Shown here: positions 6,102-11,933 of the stretch, one piece after another
How the letters are laid out: each line of letters opens with the position of its first letter
How positions within the stretch are numbered: the stretch's first letter is position 1
Assembly: GCA_017548245.1 (NCBI GenBank)
Contig: JAFYMU010000021.1
Location: 1 to 11,933, forward strand
Length of the DNA stretch: 11,933 bases
Direction of reading: 5' to 3'
Source: Kiritimatiellia bacterium
GTDB taxonomy: Bacteria; Verrucomicrobiota; Kiritimatiellia; RFP12; DVOR01
The notes under the pieces: generated by a model
Told to the model about the DNA's origin: nothing
Seen by the model: only the letters and a program-made list of their open reading frames with translations
Database searches by the model: none
Translations under genes and position numbers: made by a program

Positions 6102-6860
6102 ATGAAGGATTTAAGTGGTAAGGTGGCAATTGTCACAGGCGGCGCTAAAGGTATTGGTAAGGCGATTGCCGAACGCTTTGTTGCAGATGGTGCTTCGGTC
6201 GTGGTGGCCGATTGTGATGAAACCGCCGGGCAGGCCTTGGCCGAAGCCTCGCAGGGTGCCATTGTCTTTGAAGTATGTGATGTCTCTGATGAAGCCGCGG
6301 TCGAACGTGTATTGGAGGCGACGGAGGCGCGCTTTGGTAAGATTGATATCTTGGTGAATGATGCGGCTGTACAATTGAATAAGCCGCTTCTTGAAACCTC
6401 TGCGGCGGACTTTGATCGCGTGATGCGCGTCAATGTGACGGGCGCCTTTCTCTTTATGAAGGGGGCGGCAAAGCGTATGATTGCCAAGCAGATTGCAGGC
6501 AGTATCGTGAACTTCTCCTCCACGTTCGCGATTGTGGGTTCGCCGGGTTATTTGGCGTACCATGCGAGTAAGGGCGCGATTGCGTCCATGACGCGTGCGG
6601 CGGCGGTGGCATTGTTGCCGCACAACATCAAGGTCAATGCTGTTGCGCCGGGGACAACGTTGACGCCCGGCTTGTTGGATGGTGCACGTGACACGGGGGA
6701 TGAAGCGGCAGGATTGGCCAGCTTTATGGCGTTGCAACCGATGAAGCGTTTTGGCAAGCCTGAAGAGATCGCCAATGTGGTTCGCTTCTTGGTGGGAGAA
6801 GAATCGGACTACTTGCGCGGTTCGGTGGTGGTCGCAGATGGCGCGTACACGATTGTTTGA
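6102..6860 (+). CDS. Classical SDR-family NAD(P)-dependent oxidoreductase
   Basis: This 252-residue protein has the full classical short-chain dehydrogenase/reductase layout. It shows the cofactor loop TGGAKGIG (12-19), an Asp at 37 ending strand beta2 (ADCDE) that favours NAD over NADP, CDVSD (59-63), NDAA at 86-89 where most family members have NNAG, N111, S140 in VNFSS, Y153 and K157 in AYHASK, and APGTT (182-186). The catalytic tetrad Asn-Ser-Tyr-Lys is intact. The C-terminal end (RGSVVVADGAYTIV) is the usual one for 3-oxoacyl-reductase and glucose-dehydrogenase-like SDRs. The substrate cannot be told from sequence. AAGGAGGT three bases before ATG overlaps the eboE stop, so the two are surely co-transcribed, and this is the last gene of the operon. 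Confidence 0.92.
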   Translation: MKDLSGKVAIVTGGAKGIGKAIAERFVADGASVVVADCDETAGQALAEASQGAIVFEVCDVSDEAAVERVLEATEARFGKIDILVNDAAVQLNKPLLETSAADFDRVMRVNVTGAFLFMKGAAKRMIAKQIAGSIVNFSSTFAIVGSPGYLAYHASKGAIASMTRAAAVALLPHNIKVNAVAPGTTLTPGLLDGARDTGDEAAGLASFMALQPMKRFGKPEEIANVVRFLVGEESDYLRGSVVVADGAYTIV

Positions 6861-6878
6861 GATGCGCGCAAGGGCTTA

Positions 6879-6920
6879 AAAATAAATCACGGTCGCTATT
6901 CGGCGACCGTGATTTATTTT
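6879..6920. terminator. Bidirectional intrinsic terminator between convergent operons
   Basis: Left arm 6879-6896 and right arm 6903-6920 form a perfect 18-bp stem around a 6-base loop. The GC-rich top (CACGGTCGC) is flanked by A-rich DNA on the left and T-rich DNA on the right, so the transcript of either strand ends in a U-rich tail. It lies 18 bp after the SDR stop and 17 bp beyond the transporter stop on the other strand, and can serve both. Confidence 0.95.
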
Positions 6921-6937
6921 ATTGGGGGAGACGCGTG

Positions 6938-8365
6938 TTACTCGGCGACCTGTTCGGTCGGAGCGGGTTCGCTAGCCATAGCGTCCTGAATCATCGGCAA
7001 AAACTTATCCGCGAGCGAGGCTAAGAAGACGATAATCAGAATGGTCGGCAAGACATAGGTGATGTAACCGCGGAGGGCGTTGGTAAAGCGCAAGCCGCTA
7101 CCTGTGTTGGCCTCCTTCAAGAAGTTTTCCCAACCCCAATAGCGCTTGCTCACGCAGAAGATGAGGAAGGCTAACGAACCGAGGGGCAGCGCAATGTTGG
7201 AGACCAAGAAGTCTTCCAAGTCGAGGATGCAAGAACCTGCGCCCAAGGGTTGGATATGGCCCAGGACATTGAAGCCCAATGCGCACGGAATGGATAAGAG
7301 GAAGAGGGTTGGAGCCACCATCATAATCGCCTTATGACGCGTGCATTGGCGCGCTTCCATCGTCATGGCAACGATATTTTCGAAGACTGCAATCACCGTG
7401 GTAAGGGCTGCCAACGCCAAGAAGGTGAAGAAGGCGGAACCAATCCAACGGCCCAAAGGCATCTGTGCGAAGACCTTGGGAAGGGTCATGAAGATCAACG
7501 AGGGGCCCTGGTCGGGATTGACATTGAAGGCGAAGCATGCAGGGAAGATGACTAAGCCCGCCAAGAAGGCGACAAAGGTGTCAATACCGATAATCTTGGC
7601 CGATTCACCAACGAGCGTGTACTTGCGAGAGGTGTAGCTACCAAAGATGGACATAGAGCCAATACCCAACGAGAGGGTGAAGAAGCTCTGACCCAATGCG
7701 GCAAAGAGAATTTGTGCAAGGCTGCGTTCCTTCAAGATGTCAAGCGAGGGCTTGAGGTAGAAGGAGACACCGTGTTCAGCACCGGGCAACATCAACACAT
7801 AGATGCAGAGACCAACCAAAAGCACAAAGAGCGCAATCATCATCTTCTTGGTGACGCTCTCAACGCCCTTCTTGAGACCTAAGGCACAAACGCCGAAGCC
7901 AATGAAGGCCACAATGGCGGTCCAGAGGATCTGTTGGTTCGCGCTACCGACGAAGCCGCCAAAGAAGGTTTCAGGTGCGGGATTGGAAAAGTCCCAAGCG
8001 CCCGAGAGTAACTTGGTCGGGTAGGCGAGCATCCAACCTGCCACCGTGGTGTAGAACATCATCAACATCCAGTTCGCGGCCACTTGCAAACGCGAGATGA
8101 CGCGATAGGCGCCAGGATTCGGGATGAGTTTGTCATAAGAGGTGATGACCGAACTCTGCGAGGCGCGTCCCACTGCGAATTCTGCCGTCAACATCGGCAA
8201 GCCGAAAATCAACAGGAAGAAGATATAGAGAAACACAAAGAGTGCGCCACCATTTTGACCCACAATGAAGGGGAATCGCCACACATTGCCAAGCCCAACG
8301 GCACAGCCTGCAGAGACCAAAAGAAAGCCAAGGCTTGTCGCCAGCGTTTCGCGTTTTTCACTCAT
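6938..8365 (-). CDS. Sodium:neurotransmitter/amino-acid symporter (NSS/SNF family)
   Basis: The 475-residue inner-membrane protein has 11-12 hydrophobic segments. The TM1 signature GLGNVWRFPF (24-33) and NGGALFVFLY (38-47) are typical of the LeuT/MhsT/TnaT family, which couples uptake of an amino acid to sodium. The TM6 unwound region reads GQSFFTLSLGIGSMS (225-239). The substrate is probably a neutral or aromatic amino acid, which I infer from the family. I place the start at ATG 8365, whose four-base overlap (ATGA) with the upstream phosphatase stop and GGAAGG eight bases before it argue for translational coupling. A longer frame from a TTG at 8383 is unlikely. The C-terminal tail is short and acidic. 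This is the last gene of the minus-strand operon. Confidence 0.93.
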   Translation of the reverse strand: MSEKRETLATSLGFLLVSAGCAVGLGNVWRFPFIVGQNGGALFVFLYIFFLLIFGLPMLTAEFAVGRASQSSVITSYDKLIPNPGAYRVISRLQVAANWMLMMFYTTVAGWMLAYPTKLLSGAWDFSNPAPETFFGGFVGSANQQILWTAIVAFIGFGVCALGLKKGVESVTKKMMIALFVLLVGLCIYVLMLPGAEHGVSFYLKPSLDILKERSLAQILFAALGQSFFTLSLGIGSMSIFGSYTSRKYTLVGESAKIIGIDTFVAFLAGLVIFPACFAFNVNPDQGPSLIFMTLPKVFAQMPLGRWIGSAFFTFLALAALTTVIAVFENIVAMTMEARQCTRHKAIMMVAPTLFLLSIPCALGFNVLGHIQPLGAGSCILDLEDFLVSNIALPLGSLAFLIFCVSKRYWGWENFLKEANTGSGLRFTNALRGYITYVLPTILIIVFLASLADKFLPMIQDAMASEPAPTEQVAE

Positions 8366-8820
8366 GATATAGACCTTCCACAATCATTGAACCAAAGAAA
8401 TTTCCATTGCGCACCGATGCGTTCAAAGGCCATGACGGTGCATGTATCAAACAAGGCGGGTGCTTGCAAACTTAAGGAGCGCGCCAATTCACCAATCGAG
8501 CACATATGGCCGACGACCATGACTTCATTGACATCAAGCGCTTCAATAATTGCACGCATCGAGTAGGGATCACCCGAAGGAGAGAAGTCGGGCGATTCAA
8601 CGGGATCGTAGTCCACTTGAAGCGTTTCGGCAATCAATGCCGCCGTCTCTTGGGCGCGACGATAACCGCTTGTGAGAATCACCGAGGGATTGGCACGTTG
8701 TGCCTTCAAAAAGGTGCCTGCACAACGGGCTTGCGCTTCGCCAATCGTGGAGAGCCCAGGTCCACGTTCTGACGTGTAGTCCGATTGGTAAGCGCCGTGA
8801 CGAATAAGATAGAGACGCAT
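8362..8820 (-). CDS. sixA: SixA-like phosphohistidine phosphatase (histidine phosphatase superfamily)
   Basis: The 152-residue protein is a compact branch-2-like histidine phosphatase of about SixA length. It has the RHG catalytic motif (R7, H8, G9), TSGYRRAQET (50-59) with an Arg that binds phosphate, and VGHMCSIGE with the second catalytic His at 105. E. coli SixA removes phosphate from phosphohistidine, for instance on phosphotransferase-system proteins. Whether this one does the same is not shown, and a general small-molecule phosphatase is possible. It starts five bases after the pcnB stop, with AAGGA about nine bases before the ATG, and its stop overlaps the transporter start. The tight packing implies one transcript with pcnB and the transporter. 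Confidence 0.8.
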   Translation of the reverse strand: MRLYLIRHGAYQSDYTSERGPGLSTIGEAQARCAGTFLKAQRANPSVILTSGYRRAQETAALIAETLQVDYDPVESPDFSPSGDPYSMRAIIEALDVNEVMVVGHMCSIGELARSLSLQAPALFDTCTVMAFERIGAQWKFLWFNDCGRSIS

Positions 8821-8825
8821 CGCGA

Positions 8826-10205
8826 TTATCCTTGCGTAGGAGCAGATGCTTCAGCGGTCTGCTTTGCAGGAGCGCCTGCACGCGGTTTACGACGGCCACG
8901 CGGACGGCGACGACGCGCCTTACGCGAATGCGGGTTGACCGGCGGCACAAAGTCACCATCCGCTTCATGGCGCGCCGCAGGCCCCGCGCTGCGATACAAA
9001 CGTTTCCACGCATCAATCTGCCAAGAGAGATTGGGGAAGAGATGCTTAAAGGCTTCTGCACCTTGCAAAATCTCAGGGAAGAGACCGTGGTTAATGAAAC
9101 GTACATCGCGCGAAGAGGTTGCTTCAGGACGATTGGTAAAGCGGTCGGAGAGTTCCAAAATGTCGACCGCCGTCATCCACAGTGCGCGGGGGAAACGGTA
9201 GTACTTCACAATCGGTGTGAGGACGCGTTCGGCGGCAATGCGACGCAAGTGGTTGAGGTTGGAACGCTTCCCAGCATTCTTGGCACGAATGGTTTCCGCG
9301 GTTTCCGCCACAAAGGGTTGGAAGAGCATCGCAAAGGCTACGGCATTCGAGACCTCTTGCGTCTGTGCGAGTGTATCGAGGGCGTTCAAGGAGGCCCACA
9401 CCTTTGCTTCACGTTCCTTCGATTCGTGCATCCACTTGGCCAAGGAGGGCAACAAGTTATCCAGCAAACCGTATTCGTAGGCGAGGCGGATGGAACGTTC
9501 GGTGGCGCCATGAACAAAGAGACGTTGAATCTCTTCACAGATACGCGAGATGGAGGCGTTGGCGAGTTCGTGGGCGAACTTCTTCATCGCCTTGATGTCA
9601 TTGGGGCAAATGTCAAAGCCGAGCTTTGCCGCAAAACGCACCGCACGCATCATGCGCACCGGGTCTTCGCGGAAGCGAATGCACGGATCGCCAATCGAAC
9701 GAATGCACTTGTCCTGCAAGTCTTTGAGGCCGCCGACGTAGTCAATAATCGAAAAGGTCTTGATGTCGTAGAAGAGACCGTTCACCGTAAAGTCGCGGCG
9801 AAGGGCATCTTCTTGGGGTGTGCCGAAGGTGTTATCTTCCGACTGGTAGAGGCCATGTTCGTCTTGCACTGCATTGGGATTGGGCGCCTTGCGGAAGGTG
9901 GCGGTTTCAATCACCTTCTTGCCAAAGACGATATGGGCCAAACGGAAACGTTTGCCCACCAAGAAGCAGTTCTTAAAATTATGACGGATTTCATTCGGAC
10001 GAGCATCCGTGCCGATATCAAAGTCCTTAGGTGCGCGACCCAAAAGCAAGTCACGCACACTGCCACCTACGAGGTAGGCATCGTAGTTCAAAGAGGCTAA
10101 ACGATAGAGGACTTTAAGCGCATCTGGGTCAATGTCGCGGCGCGAAAGGCAATGTTCTGCTCGAGGGATAATCTTTGCTTTATTTCGTTTGCGGAGAAAA
10201 AACAT
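8826..10205 (-). CDS. pcnB: Poly(A) polymerase / tRNA nucleotidyltransferase family protein (PcnB-type)
   Basis: This class II nucleotidyltransferase has the palm-domain boxes. Residue numbers count from the in-frame TTG at 10214. It shows GGSVRDLLLG (50-59), the two catalytic Asp in KDFDIGTD (D64, D66), GTDARPNEIR, RFRLAHIVFG, ATFRKA, RRDFTVNGLFYD (139-150) and EDPVRMMRAVRFAAKLGF. The GTDARP and FRLAH text is the form typical of PcnB rather than of CCA-adding enzymes, so the likely job is adding A-tails that mark RNA for decay. The visible tRNA encodes its own CCA, consistent with this but not proof. The C-terminus is a very basic tail (SRKARRRRPRGRRKPRAG), as in other PcnB proteins, and probably binds RNA. 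I favour the ATG at 10205 over the TTG at 10214, but the ribosome binding site is weak for both. Confidence 0.9.
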   Translation of the reverse strand: MFFLRKRNKAKIIPRAEHCLSRRDIDPDALKVLYRLASLNYDAYLVGGSVRDLLLGRAPKDFDIGTDARPNEIRHNFKNCFLVGKRFRLAHIVFGKKVIETATFRKAPNPNAVQDEHGLYQSEDNTFGTPQEDALRRDFTVNGLFYDIKTFSIIDYVGGLKDLQDKCIRSIGDPCIRFREDPVRMMRAVRFAAKLGFDICPNDIKAMKKFAHELANASISRICEEIQRLFVHGATERSIRLAYEYGLLDNLLPSLAKWMHESKEREAKVWASLNALDTLAQTQEVSNAVAFAMLFQPFVAETAETIRAKNAGKRSNLNHLRRIAAERVLTPIVKYYRFPRALWMTAVDILELSDRFTNRPEATSSRDVRFINHGLFPEILQGAEAFKHLFPNLSWQIDAWKRLYRSAGPAARHEADGDFVPPVNPHSRKARRRRPRGRRKPRAGAPAKQTAEASAPTQG

Positions 10206-10261
10206 ATCAACCAAGTTCTTCTAAAATCGTTTGATTCAGCGGAATGCTGTGCGAGGGAGAC

Positions 10262-10285
10262 GTTATCGGCAGTGATGCCGACAAC
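10262..10285 (-). terminator. Stable hairpin between transglutaminase-like gene and pcnB (no T-run)
   Basis: The arms 10262-10271 and 10276-10285 form a 10-position stem around a 4-base loop. The only mismatch on the plus strand (A10265/C10282) becomes a G-U pair in minus-strand RNA, so the structure favours the transcribed strand. No T-run follows, so it is not a standard intrinsic terminator. It may lower expression downstream, protect a processed 3' end or help Rho-type termination in the gap between the two genes. Confidence 0.45.
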
Positions 10286-10288
10286 GCC

Positions 10289-11933
10289 TTACCATGCATT
10301 GGCTTCAGCTTCACGACGCTGACGTTCTTCCTTATTGTTGCGCGTGGTCTTTTGTTCACCAGCCAAGCGCACCTTGTCATATTTGTCATTCAGGCGTTGG
10401 ACTTCGGCAAGGAAGGGGGAGTTCGAAAGCTTCTTCTGGTACTTCAACTCATCTGCGACGGCCTTGGCGTAGGCATTCTTGTCGCGAACCCATTCGATAC
10501 GGCTATGCGCATACTTGGGATCGCCTTCGTCTGGAATGTTGGTGAAGGCACCGATGAAGATGGACTGACGCACAAAGAGAGCCCATTCGTTTTTGGTCTT
10601 CTTGGTGTTGCGCTGACTTGCATTGGTAAAGTTAGAACGCAACAACGCAGTCAAGTCTGCACCAGCTTGGGTATTACCAAAGTCCGTGTTACGCGCCAAC
10701 GCCTTGTCACCCGTACAACCATCGGTGACGCTCACAAAGTAGTTCGAGAAGCCCTGCATCAAGTCCAAAATCTTGGAGGCGTTACCCTTGCGAGCGCCTG
10801 CTAAACGGAAGACGACGTCGGTATTGGCGATGTTCAACACCATGGCCGAACGCAAGAGTGCCTCTTGTTGGGCCTGGCTAGCATTCTTCCAACTTTCAGA
10901 CGAGGCGGTATACATGTCCAAGATGTGCAATGCCATGCGCGAATTTTCCCACGAGGCCAAACCAATATTCATCGCTTCGCAGAGACCAATGTGCCAACGG
11001 ATATTGTTGCGCAAATAGTTCATTTCGGTGGAATTGCAATTGGCATTGGTCATCTTCTCGAAGCCCGTGAGCTTGGTCTTCTCGTTGGTGATTGGACCAT
11101 AAATCGGCGGCAAGTGCCAACCCACCGTGGAGACGGCAATGGTATCCACCGAATGGTGTTGGTCGGCATAGTATTTGCCATTGCGATAGCTGTAGGTCAT
11201 GAAGGCGCGGTGACCCGGTTGGCCCATCCCTTGTGCCGGCGTGCCAATCGAACGTTGTGCAAATTCGGCCATCGTGGACAAGCGTCCACAAACACCACCG
11301 TCAATTTCAATACGGGGCGTTGCATCGGGATGCCAATCACCATCGTTGTAACGAATTTCAGGCTTGGTGTAGTCAAAGGAGTAGGTGGCGTAACCCGGCA
11401 CTGAGCCCTTGTTTTTATACACCAACCACCAGAAGGTCGATTCGTCCAATGGGTCGTCTTGCGTTAAGAGCAATAACAACGGCCACGGTGCCTTGGAGAG
11501 GGGGAAGCGACCCGAACGTTCGGCGCCCTTTTCTTCGTAACGCATGATGCGCAAGCAGAGGTTATCGGTGATGGAACCATTCATGCGCGGCGGATAACGT
11601 CCTGCCACATGGGCAATCTTGTCCCACGGCAACTGCTTGGGTTCGCGTCCTTCAGAAAGCTTAATGCTCGTCTTGTTGTAGAAGGCGATGGCAGAGAGGC
11701 CCATGATTTCATAAATCTTGACCTTGCCATTCTGCTTCAACCAATTTGCCGTGCGCTTGGCATCATTGTCATTGCCAAGGTCAAATTGACTGTGAAGGCG
11801 CTGCTCCCACTGCTGCTGGGTGCGTGCATCTTTGTAGACGTTACCATTGGAATCGCGAGCTAATGCACTATCAGGAGTAGGATTGACATCGTGGTTGACA
11901 GACCAACCGCGACGACGCGACACTTCTTGTTCA
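10289..11933 (-). CDS. Transglutaminase-like domain protein, 5' end outside the window
   Basis: The frame stays open to the window edge: three further codons (EQE) precede the first GTG at 11923, so the true start is upstream and the visible 547 codons are only the C-terminal part. The key block is GGVCGRLSTMAEFA followed by GHRAF and NGKYYAD. Counting from that GTG, C212, H238 and D254 form the Cys-His-Asp triad order of the transglutaminase-like cysteine protease fold. The region before it is rich in Trp and aromatic residues. The region after it (300-430) is helical and alanine-rich with a repeat-like feel, and the last 60 residues are charged and probably coiled-coil. No membrane segment is seen in this part. 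The function is unknown. In planctomycete and verrucomicrobial proteins such domains often sit in large secreted or envelope proteins, but I cannot show that here. Confidence 0.75.
   Translation of the reverse strand, partial: EQEVSRRRGWSVNHDVNPTPDSALARDSNGNVYKDARTQQQWEQRLHSQFDLGNDNDAKRTANWLKQNGKVKIYEIMGLSAIAFYNKTSIKLSEGREPKQLPWDKIAHVAGRYPPRMNGSITDNLCLRIMRYEEKGAERSGRFPLSKAPWPLLLLLTQDDPLDESTFWWLVYKNKGSVPGYATYSFDYTKPEIRYNDGDWHPDATPRIEIDGGVCGRLSTMAEFAQRSIGTPAQGMGQPGHRAFMTYSYRNGKYYADQHHSVDTIAVSTVGWHLPPIYGPITNEKTKLTGFEKMTNANCNSTEMNYLRNNIRWHIGLCEAMNIGLASWENSRMALHILDMYTASSESWKNASQAQQEALLRSAMVLNIANTDVVFRLAGARKGNASKILDLMQGFSNYFVSVTDGCTGDKALARNTDFGNTQAGADLTALLRSNFTNASQRNTKKTKNEWALFVRQSIFIGAFTNIPDEGDPKYAHSRIEWVRDKNAYAKAVADELKYQKKLSNSPFLAEVQRLNDKYDKVRLAGEQKTTRNNKEERQRREAEANAW

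Noticed and set aside
8366..8383. Extended transporter start at TTG 8383 (six extra residues)
   Set aside because: The ATG at 8365 has a good ribosome binding site, and the ATGA overlap and family N-terminus (MSEKRE) fit better.
8832..10100. Plus-strand 422-aa open frame
   Set aside because: It is antisense to pcnB, whose catalytic motifs are intact, and the translated text is low-quality and matches no family. It is a shadow of codon bias.

Overview
The window is chromosomal DNA of a Gram-negative-type bacterium. Two compact convergent operons fill positions 1308-11933. They are preceded by a roughly 1.3 kb gene-poor left end that carries one tRNA gene and unusual repeats. Gene starts have strong purine-rich ribosome binding sites (AAGGAGGT occurs twice), Leu is often TTG, base composition looks moderate, and the tRNA encodes its own CCA. 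EboE, a PcnB-type nucleotidyltransferase with a basic tail, an ExoX-tailed exonuclease and a large transglutaminase-like protein would fit a Verrucomicrobiota, Kiritimatiellota or Lentisphaerota-like lineage. That placement is a low-confidence inference.

Left end (1-1307): a possible promoter and a doubtful 62-codon ORF come first, then sequence in which I recognise no gene. Positions 596-773 hold a striking array of eight 17-bp odd palindromes at a 22-26 bp pitch. This is the most unusual element in the window. A promoter, a tRNA-Ala(GGC) gene and an intrinsic terminator follow. Downstream of the terminator lies an inverted 24-bp degenerate copy of the tRNA 3' end, which looks like a relic of recombination or integration.

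Plus-strand operon (1308-6860): a DEDDh exonuclease, a PlsC-family acyltransferase, a secreted alpha/beta hydrolase, a membrane-anchored calcineurin-like phosphoesterase, an EboE-type metabolite-traffic protein and a short-chain dehydrogenase/reductase. Gaps are 42 bp or less, and one junction is an ATGA overlap. The middle genes suggest lipid or envelope and small-molecule chemistry. EboE stands here without other recognisable ebo genes. A perfect 18-bp-stem hairpin at 6879-6920 ends this operon and the convergent one.

Minus-strand operon (11933 down to 6938): a transglutaminase-fold protein that runs off the window, then PcnB-type poly(A) polymerase/tRNA nucleotidyltransferase, a SixA-like histidine phosphatase and a sodium-dependent neurotransmitter/amino-acid symporter. 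The last two overlap by ATGA. The genes are tightly packed, but their products do not form one obvious pathway.
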